A DNA stretch of 64,000 nt from Bradyrhizobium sp. CCBAU 53340 (GCF_015291645.1 NZ_CP030055.1:4216001-4280000); one strand, 5' to 3'. Numbered from the stretch's first letter, positions 18,274 through 31,287 are shown. Notes: generated by a model not told the origin, from the letters alone. A program made the numbers and translations.

Positions 18274-18929
18274 ACGGCGTGCATGACATGGGCGGCATGG
18301 ATGGTTTTGGCAAAGTCGAGCCAGAGCCGAACGAGCCGATGTTTCACGAGGAGTGGGAATCCCGGGTGCTGGCGATGGTGCGCGCGATGGGCGCAGCCGG
18401 CGCATTCAACATCGACACCTCGCGCTTCTATCGCGAGACGATCCCGCCGCATGTCTACCTCTCCAGCTCCTACTACAAGAAGTGGTTCCTCGGCCTCGAG
18501 GAGATGCTGATTGAGAAGGGCTACCTCACCCGCGAGGAGGTCGCCGCCGGCCATGCCATGAAGCCAGGCAAGGCGCTCAAGCACGGCAAGTTCGATCTCG
18601 GTCAGGTCGAGCGCATCATGGTGCGCGGCAAGTTCGCCCGCCCCGCTCCCGCGCCGGCAAAATTCAATATCGGCAACCGCGTACGTGCCAAGAACATTCA
18701 TCCGACCACGCACACGCGGCTGCCGCGCTATGTCCGCGGCCATGTCGGCGTCGTCGAACTGAACCATGGTTGCCACGTGTTCCCTGACACGGCGGCGATG
18801 GAGCGCGGCGAGAATCCGCAATGGCTCTACACGGTCGTGTTCGAAGGGCGCGATCTCTGGGGCGCAGATGGCGATCCGACCCTGAAGGTGTCGATCGACG
18901 CGTTCGAGCCCTATCTGGATCCGACGTGA
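18270..18929 (+). CDS. nthB: Nitrile hydratase beta subunit
   Basis: This is a 219-residue beta chain starting at GTG 18270, coupled to alpha by a four-base overlap. The start gives the canonical N terminus [13 protein letters not shown]. The C-terminal SH3-like barrel includes [20 protein letters not shown] and [21 protein letters not shown]. It supplies the arginines that contact the alpha metal claw. Confidence 0.95.
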   Translation: MNGVHDMGGMDGFGKVEPEPNEPMFHEEWESRVLAMVRAMGAAGAFNIDTSRFYRETIPPHVYLSSSYYKKWFLGLEEMLIEKGYLTREEVAAGHAMKPGKALKHGKFDLGQVERIMVRGKFARPAPAPAKFNIGNRVRAKNIHPTTHTRLPRYVRGHVGVVELNHGCHVFPDTAAMERGENPQWLYTVVFEGRDLWGADGDPTLKVSIDAFEPYLDPT

Positions 18930-19306
18930 TGAGCAGCAGCTCTGCTGCCGCAGCGACGGCGGCGATTCCGAGCATTCCGCGTGACGACGACGGCCCGGTG
19001 TTCCGCGCGCCCTGGGAGGCGCATGCCTTTGCCATGGCGTTGACGCTTCACGAGCGCGGCGTGTTCACCTGGCCCGAATGGGCCGCAGCGCTGGCTGATG
19101 AGATCAAGCGCGCGCAGGCTGCGGGCGATCCTGATACGGGCGAGACCTACTATCTCCACTGGCTCGCCACGCTGGAGGGCCTCGTCGCACGCAAGGGCGT
19201 GGCGTCGATGGACACACTGCACCGCTATCGCGATGCCTGGGATCACGCGGCTGATCGCACGCCGCACGGCAAGCCGATCGAGCTGAGGCCGGAGGATTTC
19301 GGGTAG
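18929..19306 (+). CDS. Nitrile hydratase accessory/activator protein
   Basis: This is a 125-residue protein homologous to the N-terminal half of nitrile hydratase beta (FRAPWEAHAFAMALTLHERG, then FTWPEWAAALADEI and YYLHWLATLE). Such proteins (P14K/NhlE type) form a complex with alpha and load cobalt by subunit swapping. Its ATG overlaps the beta stop (TGATG). The order alpha-beta-activator is that of cobalt-type operons. Confidence 0.9.
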   Translation: MSSSSAAAATAAIPSIPRDDDGPVFRAPWEAHAFAMALTLHERGVFTWPEWAAALADEIKRAQAAGDPDTGETYYLHWLATLEGLVARKGVASMDTLHRYRDAWDHAADRTPHGKPIELRPEDFG

Positions 19307-19318
19307 CTGGCGCCTCAC

Positions 19319-19486
19319 TCTCGTGTCCCGGACGCGCTGCAGCGTGGAACGCTGCTGCGCAGAGCCGGGACCCAGAAAGCCACACAGCGCCATTCAGAGA
19401 CATGGGCCCCGGCTCTGCAGCGCACCGCTGCTGGACGATGCTTCGCATCGCCAGGGAAGCGCTGCGCTGCGTCCGGGGCACGAGGG
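19319..19486. repeat. Palindromic intergenic repeat
   Basis: The arms CTCGTGTCCCGGACGCGCTG (left) and the complement of CAGCGCAGCGCTGCGT...CCGGGGCACGAG (right) form a long imperfect hairpin, with a second inner pair AGAGCCGGGACCCA / GGGCCCCGGCTCT. It fills the gap between convergent genes. Elements with a TCCCGGAC/GTCCGGG core are typical of Bradyrhizobium intergenic repeats. It may help end transcription from both sides. Confidence 0.7.
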
Positions 19487-19501
19487 GAGTATGGCGCGGC
19501 G

Positions 19502-20215
19502 CTACCTCCCCGCCACAAACTCCCGCCACCCCTTCGCCCGCAGGCTGCACGCCGGGCACTCGCCGCAACCGTAACCCCAGTCGTGCCGCGCGCCGCGTTC
19601 GCCGAGATAGCAGGTGTGGGATTGGTCGCGGATGAGATCGACCAGCGCGCCGCCTCCGAGATCGTGCGCGAGCTTCCACGTCGCCGCCTTGTCGATCCAC
19701 ATCAGCGGCGTGTGCAGCTCGAACTTTTTGGCCATGCCGAGCGAGAGCGCCGATTGCATGGCGCGGATGGTCTCGTCGCGGCAATCGGGATAGCCGGAAT
19801 AGTCGGTCTCGCACATGCCGCCCACGATGTGGGTGATGCCGCGCCGATAGGCCAGCGCCGCGGCGAAGGTCAGGAACACGAGGTTACGGCCGGGCACAAA
19901 AGTATTCGGCAGGCCGTCGGCGCCCATCGCGATCGCGACATCGCGCGTCAGCGCCGTCTCCGACACGGCAGCCAGCGTCGGGATTGACAGCGTATGGCTC
20001 TCGCCAAGCTTTGCTGCCCAATCGGCGCGCAGGCCCTTGATGCCATCGAACAGCCGGTCGCGGCAGTCGAGCTCGACGGCGTGCCGTTGCCCGTACTCGA
20101 ACCCCAGCGTCTCCACACGAGCGAACCGACTCAGTGCCCAGGCAAGACAGGTGGTGGAATCCTGGCCGCCGGAGAACAGCACCAGCGCGGTTTGTGATGA
20201 AAATGCGTCACTCAT
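19502..20215 (-). CDS. queC: 7-cyano-7-deazaguanine synthase
   Basis: This is a 237-residue enzyme that converts 7-carboxy-7-deazaguanine, ATP and ammonia to preQ0 for queuosine synthesis. The PP-loop is [16 protein letters not shown] at the N terminus. The zinc site uses the cysteines in [14 protein letters not shown] near the C terminus plus one upstream. [20 protein letters not shown] is a conserved family block. The start is taken at 20215 (MSDAFSS); a start 12 codons earlier is possible. It is divergent from mazG. Confidence 0.94.
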   Translation of the reverse strand: MSDAFSSQTALVLFSGGQDSTTCLAWALSRFARVETLGFEYGQRHAVELDCRDRLFDGIKGLRADWAAKLGESHTLSIPTLAAVSETALTRDVAIAMGADGLPNTFVPGRNLVFLTFAAALAYRRGITHIVGGMCETDYSGYPDCRDETIRAMQSALSLGMAKKFELHTPLMWIDKAATWKLAHDLGGGALVDLIRDQSHTCYLGERGARHDWGYGCGECPACSLRAKGWREFVAGR

Positions 20216-20341
20216 GGCCCGCGCTTTAGCACTGTGGAACGTATCAGCCAATCAGTGGAAATCGGCCCGTTCCTGCCCGCCCCGCTGGGAACGGCGGCCC
20301 GCTTTTGGCATAAGGATTGGGCCCCAGGAGACTGCCCGCCA

Positions 20342-21196
20342 ATGACCCCCTCCCGCGATATTTCCCGCCTGATCGAGATCATGGCGGCACTGCGCACGCC
20401 GGTGACCGGCTGCCCCTGGGACCTCGAGCAGAACTTTGCGACGATCGCGCCCTACACGATCGAGGAAGCCTATGAGGTGGTCGACGCCATCGACCGCGGC
20501 GATCTCGACGACTTACGCGAGGAGCTCGGCGATCTCCTGCTGCAGGTCGTGTTCCACGCCCAGATGGCTTCGGAGCAGAACGCGTTTTCCTTTGGCGACG
20601 TCGTCGAAGCCATCACGCGCAAAATGATCCGGCGCCATCCCCATGTCTTCGCTGACAAGGACGGCAATCTCGCTTCCTCCCACGTCAAGGAGGTCTGGGA
20701 CCGTATCAAGGCCGAGGAGAAAGCCGAGCGCGCCGCGCGCCGGCCGCCCGAGGCAACGCCGCCGCACAAGTCGTTGCTGTCAGGCGTCAAGGTGGGCCAG
20801 CCCGCGCTGACGCGCGCCATGGAGCTGCAGCGCAAGGCCTCCACCGTCGGCTTCGACTGGAACGATCCGCGTGCGGTGCTGCAAAAGATCCGCGAAGAAG
20901 CCGATGAGATCGAAGCCGCGCTCGATCGCAACGACAAGCAGGAGATCGCGGAGGAGACTGGCGACCTCATGTTCGCCCTCGTCAACCTCGCCCGCCATGT
21001 CGATGCCGATCCGGAGGCAGCGCTACGCGCGACGAATGCGAAGTTCGAAAAGCGCTTTGCCTATATCGAGCGGGCGCTGGAAGCGCAGGGGCGCACGCTG
21101 GAGCAGGCGTCGCTGGCGGAGATGGATGCGTTGTGGAATGCGGCGAAGGATGAGACGAAGCCGGCGTCAGAAGGACGCAAGGAAGCGCGCCGCTGA
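20342..21196 (+). CDS. mazG: Nucleoside triphosphate pyrophosphohydrolase MazG
   Basis: This is a 284-residue housecleaning enzyme hydrolysing (d)NTPs to monophosphates. Two MazG domains are visible: the first with GCPWDLEQNFATIAPYTIEEAYEV and EELGDLLLQVVFHAQ, the second after residue 170 with REEADEIEAALD and EETGDLMFALVNLARH. The metal-binding EExxE patterns are intact in both. Start 20342 (MTPSRDISRLIEIMAAL) gives the usual length. A longer in-frame start at 20234 has no ribosome site. Confidence 0.93.
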   Translation: MTPSRDISRLIEIMAALRTPVTGCPWDLEQNFATIAPYTIEEAYEVVDAIDRGDLDDLREELGDLLLQVVFHAQMASEQNAFSFGDVVEAITRKMIRRHPHVFADKDGNLASSHVKEVWDRIKAEEKAERAARRPPEATPPHKSLLSGVKVGQPALTRAMELQRKASTVGFDWNDPRAVLQKIREEADEIEAALDRNDKQEIAEETGDLMFALVNLARHVDADPEAALRATNAKFEKRFAYIERALEAQGRTLEQASLAEMDALWNAAKDETKPASEGRKEARR

Positions 21197-21199
21197 CCC

Positions 21200-21353
21200 C
21201 TGTCGTCCCGGACAAGCGCGCCTCACGCGCGCGTAGATCCGGAACCCATACCCCCAGGGAGCAGTTGCGGCGGCAAGCAGACAACCACGCGTCAAGCTAC
21301 GTCCTGTGGCTATGGGTCCCGGATCTGCGCTTACGCTTGTCCGGGACGACAAT
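21200..21353. repeat. Palindromic intergenic repeat
   Basis: TGTCGTCCCGGACAAGCG at the left pairs with CGCTTGTCCGGGACGACA at the right. Inner arms TAGATCCGGAACCCATA and TATGGGTCCCGGATCTG also pair. The element lies between convergent mazG and hflX. The TCGTCCCGGACAAGCG arm is a very common Bradyrhizobium intergenic repeat. Confidence 0.8.
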
Positions 21354-21400
21354 GTCGTTGAGGAAGCAGTTGGGTAACTCACACGGCAAGTCGCACGCGA

Positions 21401-22783
<1,383 letters not shown>

Positions 22784-22794
22784 TCAGATCACTC

Positions 22795-23043
22795 TCAAGC
22801 CGGCTGATCCTCGCCGCCTTCGAACAGCTGGATCGGAGCGCCCGGCATGATGGTCGAGATCGCGTGCTTGTAGACAAGCTGCGAGTGACCGTCGCGCCGA
22901 AGCAGCAAACAGAAATTGTCGAACCAGGTCACGATGCCCTGGAGCTTCACTCCGTTGACCAGAAAGATCGTCAGTGGCGTCTTGGTTTTGCGAACGTGAT
23001 TGAGGAAGGTGTCCTGTAGGTTTTGTGCGCGGTCTGCCGCCAT
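22795..23043 (-). CDS. hfq: RNA chaperone Hfq
   Basis: This is an 82-residue Sm-like RNA chaperone that pairs small RNAs with mRNAs. Sm1 is visible as [20 protein letters not shown]...[11 protein letters not shown], and Sm2 as the family signature [10 protein letters not shown]. The C-terminal tail is short, as in other alphaproteobacteria. It lies between ntrX and hflX. The 246-base gap to ntrX probably holds its own promoter, though I cannot define one with confidence. Confidence 0.97.
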   Translation of the reverse strand: MAADRAQNLQDTFLNHVRKTKTPLTIFLVNGVKLQGIVTWFDNFCLLLRRDGHSQLVYKHAISTIMPGAPIQLFEGGEDQPA

Positions 23044-23289
23044 TGTTTTTTTCTCGCTTTGAGTTTCTTTTTATTGCGCCGGTTGCGGGCCCGTTTTGAA
23101 AGTTTTGGCCTTCGTCCGGTTGCCGTCCCCTCTGAGATCCCCCTCTAGGGAACAGCAGGTTGATTAGAAGGCAGGAGGGCATTTTAGGCAAGCCGCTTCA
23201 CGCGGCAGGACGCGCCCAAGAACACCGAAAAACTACGGAAATCGATGATTTCTCTCGAATAATACCCGTGCCCCCAGGGCCTGAGGCGC

Positions 23290-24660
23290 TCAACCGACGC
23301 CCAATGCCTTCAACTTCCGGTGTAGCGCCGAACGTTCCATGCCAACGAATTCGGCCGTACGAGAAATATTTCCTGAAAAACGGCTGATCTGGGCAATCAA
23401 ATAGTCGCGCTCGAACACTTCGCGCGCCTCGCGCAGCGGCAGGCCCATGATGTGCTCGCCATTGTTGCTGGTCGGCATCGCCGGGACCATCGAGCCGACG
23501 TCCTGAGGCAGCATGTCGGCGGTGATGATCACCTCCGGACCGCCCGCGGCCAGAATCATGACTCTCTCAACGTTGTTGCGGAGCTGGCGCACATTGCCCG
23601 GCCAGACATGCGATTGCAGCACCGCCATCGCGTCCTGGCCGATCTGGCGCTTGGGCAGGCCGCTGCCGGCCGAGATCTGCTCCATGAAATAGTCGATCAA
23701 TTCAGGAATGTCCTCGCGCCGCTCCGACAGCGCGGGCACGCGAATCGGCACCACCGAGAGGCGGTGATAGAGGTCCTCGCGGAAATGCCCGGCCGCGATC
23801 TCCTCCTCGAGATTGCGCGCGGTCGAGGAGATGATGCGGACGTCGACCTGCACCTTGGCGGTGCCGCCGACGCGCTGGAACGACTGCTCGACCAGCACGC
23901 GCAGGATCTTGTTCTGGGTCTCGCGCGGCATGTCCGCGATCTCGTCGATGAACAGCGTGCCGCCATGGGCCTCTTCGAGCGCGCCGGGCTTGCGCGGCTG
24001 CTCGCCGTTGGACTGCTCGACGCCGAACAGTTCGTGCTCCATCCGCTCCGGTGTGATCGCCGCCGCGTTGATGACGACGAAGGGGCCGTCGGCGCGGCCC
24101 GAGGCCGTGTGCAGCGTACGCGCGGTCAGTTCCTTGCCTGCGCCGGCAGGGCCGACGATCAGGATGCGGCTGTTGGCCTTGGCGGCGCGCTCGATGGTCT
24201 GGCGCAGCTGGTTCATGCTCGGCGAGCGGCCGACGAGCTGGCTGGCGCTCGGCGCGAGCTGCTTCAGCTCCTTGACCTCGCGCTTGAGCCGCGAGTTCTC
24301 CAGCGCTCTGGTGGCAACCAGAATGAGCCGGTCGGCCTTGAACGGCTTCTCGATGAAATCATAGGCGCCGCGCTTGATCGCGGCGACCGCGGTCTCGATG
24401 TTGCCGTGGCCGGAGATCATTACGACCGGCAGGTCGGCATTGTCCTTCTTGACCTGCTCGAGCAGTTGCAGGCCGTCGAGCTTGGAGCCCTGCAGCCAGA
24501 TGTCGAGGAACACCAGGTGCGGCCTGCGGTTGGCGATCTCGGCCAGCGCGGAGTCGCTGTCGCGCGCGGTGCGCGTGACGAAACCCTCGTCTTCGAGAAT
24601 GCCCGCAACGAGATCCCGAATATCGGCCTCGTCATCGACAATCAGAATTTCACTTGCCAT
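23290..24660 (-). CDS. ntrX: Nitrogen regulation response regulator NtrX
   Basis: This 456-residue partner of NtrY has an N-terminal receiver (ILIVDDEADIRDLVAGIL; phospho-Asp in LVFLDIWLQGSKLDG). A sigma54-type AAA+ core follows (VGPAGAGKELTAR; TLFIDEIADM), and the protein ends in a Fis-type HTH (ISRTAEFVGMERSALHRKLK). The L1 loop that contacts sigma54 reads ELFGVEQSNGEQPRKPGAL, so the GAFTGA motif is absent, as known for other alphaproteobacterial NtrX. It starts 17 bases after the ntrY stop. Confidence 0.94.
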   Translation of the reverse strand: MASEILIVDDEADIRDLVAGILEDEGFVTRTARDSDSALAEIANRRPHLVFLDIWLQGSKLDGLQLLEQVKKDNADLPVVMISGHGNIETAVAAIKRGAYDFIEKPFKADRLILVATRALENSRLKREVKELKQLAPSASQLVGRSPSMNQLRQTIERAAKANSRILIVGPAGAGKELTARTLHTASGRADGPFVVINAAAITPERMEHELFGVEQSNGEQPRKPGALEEAHGGTLFIDEIADMPRETQNKILRVLVEQSFQRVGGTAKVQVDVRIISSTARNLEEEIAAGHFREDLYHRLSVVPIRVPALSERREDIPELIDYFMEQISAGSGLPKRQIGQDAMAVLQSHVWPGNVRQLRNNVERVMILAAGGPEVIITADMLPQDVGSMVPAMPTSNNGEHIMGLPLREAREVFERDYLIAQISRFSGNISRTAEFVGMERSALHRKLKALGVG

Positions 24661-24677
24661 GGGTCGCGCCTGTCTTG

Positions 24678-27074
24678 TCAGCTGCCTGTTGAGGCTTCGA
24701 TTTTCGTTGAATCATTGGTCTTTTCAGCCGGCTCTTTGGTTTCGGCCGCCGGCTCTTTTGTTTCCTGCGTCTTGACCGATTCCCTGGTGGAATCCGCGGC
24801 CGCTTCCTTGTTATCCGCCGTGGTCGCTGGCGCCGGCTCCGCTCCATCGGCCTTCTTGGCCTGACCGGAGATCGCAAAGCGCATCCGCATCCAGGCGCCG
24901 CGTTGGCCCGCGCGGAAGTCGGAGGCGTCCTTCAGCTCGATCCGTCCGCCATGGTCTTCCAGCACCCGGCCGACGATGGCAAGGCCAAGGCCGGTGCCCT
25001 TGGCGCGCGTGGTCACATAGGGCTCGAGCAGCCGCGATCGTGCGACCTTGGGCAGGCCGATGCCGTTGTCGATCACGTCGATCAAGACGTCCTCGCCCTC
25101 GCGCGACACCACGACATCGATGCGGCCTTTGCCGAGCTCCTCCGGCGGGACCTGTTCGATCGCCTCGGTGGCATTCTTGACGATGTTGGTGACCGCCTGC
25201 GAGATCAGCCGGCGGTCGAACTGGGCGCGCAGCGGATCCTCTTTGAACTCGGCCTCGATATCGAGCTCGGGATGGGCGACCTTCATCAGGAACACCGCCT
25301 GCCGCACGGTATCGGCGACGTCCTCGCCTTCCATCACGGGTTTTGGCATCCGCGCAAAGCGCGAGAATTCGTCGACCATGCGCCTGATGTCGTCGACCTG
25401 GCGCACGATGGTGTCGGTGCACTGGTCGAAGATCTGCTTGTCCTTGGCCTCGGTAATGCCCTTGCCGAACTTGCGGCGGATGCGCTCGGCCGAGAGCTGG
25501 ATCGGCGTCAGCGGATTCTTGATCTCGTGGGCGATGCGGCGCGCGACGTCGCCCCAGGCCGAGGTACGTTGCGCCGAGACCAGCTCGGTGATGTCGTCGA
25601 GCGTGATGATGTAGCTGTCGTGCGGCTGGTTCTTCTCGGCGCTGACCCGCACCGACAGATTGCGCTCGGTGCCGTCGCGGGTGATCGTGATCTGGCCCTG
25701 CACGAGGCGCTGGGTCCCTTCCCGCGACGTCTTCATCATCTCGTCGAGCTCGGGCAGCACGTCGGAGAGCGGATGGCCGAGTGTCTCGGCCTCGGAATGC
25801 CCGATCAGCTTCTCGGCAGAGCGGTTGAGGATGCCGACGCTGCCCGAGGTATCGACGCCGATGATGCCGGCGCTCGCCGACGACAGCACCGCCTCGATGA
25901 AGCGGCGGCGGCTGTCGATGAGGTCGCTGGCGTTGACGAGCTCGTCGCGCTGGCTGCGCAGCTCCTGCGTCATCTTGTTGAAGGTCTCGCCGAGTTGCGC
26001 GAGGTCGCCTTCCGATTGGTGCACCGGCACCTTCACATGCAGGTCGCCGGTCGAGACCGTGTGGGCCGCATTCATCAGACGCCGGATCGGCGCCACCAGA
26101 GAATTGGCGAAGTTGAGCCCGATCAGCACCGAGGCCATCAGGATGGTCAGCGCGATCACTGCGAACATCAGCGCGAACGCGACCTGGATGCCAAGGCGAC
26201 GCGACTCGATCTGGGCGTATTCGGCGACGCTGAGCTCGGTCTGCTTGAGCTGGTTGACGACGTTCGGATCAAGCGGACGCGCGACATAGAGGAAGGTGTC
26301 GTTGAAGGCCCGCAGCCGGATGACGGCGGCGACGAAATTCGCGTCGGGCAGCACCGCGATCTCGGGCTCGGACTCGTTGACATTACTGAGGAAGTCGGGT
26401 GCCGGCGGCGAATAGGCCAGCCGCATCCCGGTGTCGGCGGACTCGAGGATGTTGGTGTTCTTGTCGATGATCATCGCCCCCGGCAGGTTGCGGGAGGCGG
26501 CGCTTGCCGTCAGCAGCTCGCGGAACGAGCGGCGATCCTGGTCGTAGAGGGGCCTTGCATGGGCGATGTCGTTGGCCATGCCGAGGATGTCGCCGCGGAT
26601 CAGCTGGGCGTGGTCCTGCATATAGGCCCGCGCGATCGTCAGCGAGTTCTGGATGACTTCCTTGGTGGGACCTGAGAACAGCCGGTCGAGGCCGCGCTCG
26701 ATGGTGACGTTGGCGACGACGGCGACCAGCACCGCGGGCAGCACGGCGACGATGGAGAACAGGCTGACGATCTGGACATGCAGCCGCGCCGCCGCCCGTC
26801 CCCGCCGCCGGGCCAGGATCAGCTGCCAGAGCTCGCGGACGATGATGCCGACCAGCAGCAGGATCGTGCCCGCATTGATCAGGTAGAACGAGCGCACCAC
26901 TTCCGGCGACGGCTCGATGTTGGTCAGTCCGGTCAGGACCAGGAAGGTCAGGAGGGCCGAGAGCAGCGCCAGGGCGACCGCAAACGGCGCCAGCCAGCGT
27001 CGCACCGACCAGCGCCGGGGCTCTTCGGCTGGGGCCGTGTCAAAGGATGCGGCCGAGGTATCTGCGCTGGTCAT
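24678..27074 (-). CDS. ntrY: Nitrogen regulation sensor histidine kinase NtrY
   Basis: This is a membrane sensor kinase of about 798 residues. I take M at 27074 (MTSADTSAAS), although a start 42 codons earlier stays open. The N-terminal helices (LAPFAVALALLSALLTFLVL, FYLINAGTILLLVGIIV and a third near ALVIV-type LFSIVAVLPAVLVAVVA) are followed by an extracytoplasmic stretch, another helix, HAMP and PAS. The H-box is [17 protein letters not shown], and N, D and G boxes follow (IDNGIGLP, GTGLGLAIV). The C-terminal 60 residues are a Lys/Glu/Thr-rich low-complexity tail after the kinase domain. Confidence 0.93.
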   Translation of the reverse strand: MTSADTSAASFDTAPAEEPRRWSVRRWLAPFAVALALLSALLTFLVLTGLTNIEPSPEVVRSFYLINAGTILLLVGIIVRELWQLILARRRGRAAARLHVQIVSLFSIVAVLPAVLVAVVANVTIERGLDRLFSGPTKEVIQNSLTIARAYMQDHAQLIRGDILGMANDIAHARPLYDQDRRSFRELLTASAASRNLPGAMIIDKNTNILESADTGMRLAYSPPAPDFLSNVNESEPEIAVLPDANFVAAVIRLRAFNDTFLYVARPLDPNVVNQLKQTELSVAEYAQIESRRLGIQVAFALMFAVIALTILMASVLIGLNFANSLVAPIRRLMNAAHTVSTGDLHVKVPVHQSEGDLAQLGETFNKMTQELRSQRDELVNASDLIDSRRRFIEAVLSSASAGIIGVDTSGSVGILNRSAEKLIGHSEAETLGHPLSDVLPELDEMMKTSREGTQRLVQGQITITRDGTERNLSVRVSAEKNQPHDSYIITLDDITELVSAQRTSAWGDVARRIAHEIKNPLTPIQLSAERIRRKFGKGITEAKDKQIFDQCTDTIVRQVDDIRRMVDEFSRFARMPKPVMEGEDVADTVRQAVFLMKVAHPELDIEAEFKEDPLRAQFDRRLISQAVTNIVKNATEAIEQVPPEELGKGRIDVVVSREGEDVLIDVIDNGIGLPKVARSRLLEPYVTTRAKGTGLGLAIVGRVLEDHGGRIELKDASDFRAGQRGAWMRMRFAISGQAKKADGAEPAPATTADNKEAAADSTRESVKTQETKEPAAETKEPAEKTNDSTKIEASTGS

Positions 27075-27258
27075 TCCGGCAATGGGTGCTGAAAACGGGT
27101 CCGCGTCGGGCGGATACTGATGTATTCGTACCACATTGTTGCCGAATTGCGACAATTCCGCGGCGTCTCCCGCGCGACGGACGGGCGCATCCACAGGCAA
27201 ACTCGCGCCGTTGGGTCATGGCCCGGAACAGAATCCGGCCATTCCGTCTTGATCCGGC

Positions 27259-27405
27259 ATGGACAGGTTCTTTCTCGCAATGATGGTGTCGGCCGTGCTG
27301 CTGCTGATCGTGGCCTCGGACCTGTTGGTCAACGGCCCGAGCCGGCAGGACCAGACGGCGCAGATGGCCAACATCCAGCCGGTTGTTGCCCGCATGATCA
27401 GATAG
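27259..27405 (+). CDS. Possible 48-residue membrane peptide
   Basis: This short frame starts at ATG 27259 and ends at TAG 27403. It encodes one hydrophobic helix (FLAMMVSAVLLLIVASDLL) and a polar tail with two late Met residues. No strong ribosome site is visible upstream. It lies opposite to the ntr operon in the 512-base ntrC-ntrY gap, which otherwise shows no gene. The hydrophobic pattern and typical codon choice argue for coding, but the support is modest. Confidence 0.4.
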   Translation: MDRFFLAMMVSAVLLLIVASDLLVNGPSRQDQTAQMANIQPVVARMIR

Positions 27406-27515
27406 GCGCGCCGCCGCGACCTGCGGTCGCAATTGCTGCGCGACCGCGGAACATTTCAGCCTCATCAAGACTTCTGCTCACCGCGCAGACCATAACGGCC
27501 AGCGCGATCCGGACA

Positions 27516-27549
27516 GGCTCAGCTCCGCTTTGGTAGGGGGAGCTGAGCC
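27516..27549. terminator. Strong hairpin downstream of ntrC
   Basis: A perfect 11-bp stem, GGCTCAGCTCC with GGAGCTGAGCC, encloses a 12-base loop. A second weaker GC-rich hairpin (CGCGCGA / TCGCGCG, 27555-27583) lies between it and the ntrC stop. There is no T run on either side, so classical intrinsic termination is doubtful. It could instead be an RNA-stabilising end or a Rho-assisted terminator. Confidence 0.4.
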
Positions 27550-27586
27550 ACCGCCGCGCGAACGTGTTCGACGTTGTCGCGCGAGC

Positions 27587-29029
<1,443 letters not shown>

Positions 29030-29038
29030 TGTTAATCC

Positions 29039-30214
29039 TCATTTTGCCCCCTGTGATGCAGACGACGACTTCCCGGCAGAGCCGTCGCGACTGCTGTGAT
29101 CCGCGTGTTTGACCGATGTCGAGTACATCGGCATCAGCACGCGGAAGGTGGTCTTGCGCGGCTGAGACTCGCATTCGATGATGCCGCCGTGATCGCCAAT
29201 GATCTTCGCGACCAGAGCAAGACCGAGGCCAGAGCCGGTCTGCTTGGTGGTCACGAACGGGTCGAACAGGTTGGGCAGAAGATCGTCCGGCACGCCTGGT
29301 CCGTTGTCCCTCACGCAGAATTCGAGCGGCAGGGATACCCGGGATTTTTGACCGGGGACTGACAGGCGCACGCCGGGGCGGAACGCAGTGGTGAGCTGGA
29401 TCTCGGCGTCGGGCACGTCGATCAGCGCTTCGGCGGCATTTTTAACCAGGTTGAGGAACACCTGGATCAGCTGGTCCTGGTTCGCCAGCACCGGCGGCAG
29501 CGAGGGATCGTAATCCTCGATGAAGCGGATGTTGCGGGCAAAGCCCGACTGCGCCAGCCGCTTCACGTGATCGAGCACCGAATGGATGTTGACGGGACCG
29601 CGCACCACGGGCCGTTCGTCGCCGAACACTTCCATGCGGTCGACCAGCGTGACGATGCGGTCGGCCTCGTCGCAGATCAGGCGGGTCAACATGCGGTCTT
29701 CGGAGGACGCCTGCTGCTCCAGCAATTGCGCCGCGCCGCGGATGCCCGAGAGCGGATTCTTGATCTCGTGCGCGAGCATCGCTGCTAGCGCTATCACCGA
29801 GCGCGCAGCGCTGCGGTGGGTGAGCTGGCGGTCCATCTTGTCGGCGATGGAGCGCTCCTGGAGCATCACCACGATATGGCCGGGCCGCTCGGTGAGCGGG
29901 GCGACATGCAGGTCGACCTGGCGGTCGCCGCCCATTCGCGGCGTGCCCAGATCGACCTTGTATTCGTTGACCGGTGAGTTCGACGAGCGCACCTGGTCGA
30001 TCAGCGCCAGCAACGGGCTGCCGAACGGCACCAGCTCCTTCAGCGACTGCCGCTTCAGGAATTGCGTCGATATCTCGAAGAAGGCTTCGGTCGCGATGTT
30101 GGCGGCGACGATCTTGCCGTCGGGCCCGATCATGAGCACCGGATTCGGCAAGGCGTCCAGGATCGCGTCGCTGTCGGACGGAACAGGCCGACGATGGTCA
30201 GCGGCCGAACTCAT
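29039..30214 (-). CDS. ntrB: Nitrogen regulation sensor kinase NtrB
   Basis: This is a 391-residue soluble histidine kinase that phosphorylates NtrC and responds to PII. The start ATG 30214 overlaps the dusB stop (ATGA), which decides against a start five codons earlier. The PAS domain is about 10-110 ([20 protein letters not shown]). The H-box is [20 protein letters not shown], and ATP-binding boxes are VRDNGPGVP and [12 protein letters not shown]. The C-terminal tail is Ser/Lys rich. Confidence 0.95.
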   Translation of the reverse strand: MSSAADHRRPVPSDSDAILDALPNPVLMIGPDGKIVAANIATEAFFEISTQFLKRQSLKELVPFGSPLLALIDQVRSSNSPVNEYKVDLGTPRMGGDRQVDLHVAPLTERPGHIVVMLQERSIADKMDRQLTHRSAARSVIALAAMLAHEIKNPLSGIRGAAQLLEQQASSEDRMLTRLICDEADRIVTLVDRMEVFGDERPVVRGPVNIHSVLDHVKRLAQSGFARNIRFIEDYDPSLPPVLANQDQLIQVFLNLVKNAAEALIDVPDAEIQLTTAFRPGVRLSVPGQKSRVSLPLEFCVRDNGPGVPDDLLPNLFDPFVTTKQTGSGLGLALVAKIIGDHGGIIECESQPRKTTFRVLMPMYSTSVKHADHSSRDGSAGKSSSASQGAK

Positions 30215-31287
30215 GCAGCGGCGCTCCATGCGAAGTCGTCGAAGGCATCCTGCAGCGACTGGTGGACGAGCTTTGGATCCTCGGACGTCAGGATCTTCTG
30301 GCGCCAGGCTTTCAGCTTCTCGGCTGGCACGCGGCTCACATCGGCGGCGACGTCGAGCGCCCAGCCGAGATGTTTCCGCGCGTGCTTGAGGCCGACCCGG
30401 AGGCCATAGAGCGCGCAGATGCCCTCATAGAGGGTGCGGACATAATGGAGCTGGGTGGCGAGCGAGGGCGTGGCTTCAACCGCCCCGCCCTTCAGACGCC
30501 GGCCGATCTCGCCGGGCAGCCACGGCTGGCCGTTGGCGCCGCGGCCGATCATCACGGCATCGGCGCCGGAGGCCTCGAGCGCCGCGCGCGCTTTCTCGTA
30601 TGTCGTGATGTCGCCGTTGACGACGAGCGGAATGGAGATCGCCTCGCGCACGGCACGGATCGCATCCCAATCGGCCTCGCCCTTGTAGAACTGGCAGCGG
30701 GTGCGGCCGTGCACGGTGACGAGCTTGATGCCGGATGCCTCCGCGCGGCGCGCCAGCTCTGGCGCATTGCGGGTGCGGTCGTCCCAGCCGAGCCGCATCT
30801 TCAGCGTCACCGGAACTTTCACGGCTGATATCGTCGCCTCGATCAGGCTGACGGCGTGATCGAGATCGCGCATCAGGGCCGACCCCGACTGGCCGCCGGT
30901 GACGTGCCGGGCCGGGCAGCCCATGTTGATATCAATGATGTCGGCGCCCTCAGCCTCGGCAATCCGGGCGCCCTCGGCCATCCAATGGGCCTCGCAGCCG
31001 GCAAGCTGAACTACATGGGGTCCGACGCCGGTCGCTTCGCAGCGCAACCGCGACATGCGGTGGCCGGTGGCGAGCTCATCGCTGGCCGTCATTTCGGAGA
31101 CGACCAGGCCTGCCCCTAGCTCGGCGGCGAGCCGGCGGACGGGCGAGTCAGTCACCCCTGACATCGGTGCCAGGAAGACCGGGGTGGCGACAGTAATATC
31201 GCCTATCTTCAACGGCTTAGAGCCTGATACTGCCGAGCCGGTCACTGGGGTCTCGTTGCGTGGGCAGCGCCTCATCGCGCCTGCCAT
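30211..31287 (-). CDS. dusB: tRNA-dihydrouridine synthase (NifR3/DusB)
   Basis: This is a 358-residue flavoenzyme reducing uridines in tRNA, historically called nifR3 because it heads the ntrBC operon in alphaproteobacteria. FMN-barrel motifs visible include [35 protein letters not shown] with the catalytic Cys, [10 protein letters not shown] and [22 protein letters not shown] near residue 250 is the classic Dus signature. The first gene of dusB-ntrB-ntrC; its promoter should lie in 31288-31493. Confidence 0.95.
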   Translation of the reverse strand: MAGAMRRCPRNETPVTGSAVSGSKPLKIGDITVATPVFLAPMSGVTDSPVRRLAAELGAGLVVSEMTASDELATGHRMSRLRCEATGVGPHVVQLAGCEAHWMAEGARIAEAEGADIIDINMGCPARHVTGGQSGSALMRDLDHAVSLIEATISAVKVPVTLKMRLGWDDRTRNAPELARRAEASGIKLVTVHGRTRCQFYKGEADWDAIRAVREAISIPLVVNGDITTYEKARAALEASGADAVMIGRGANGQPWLPGEIGRRLKGGAVEATPSLATQLHYVRTLYEGICALYGLRVGLKHARKHLGWALDVAADVSRVPAEKLKAWRQKILTSEDPKLVHQSLQDAFDDFAWSAAA

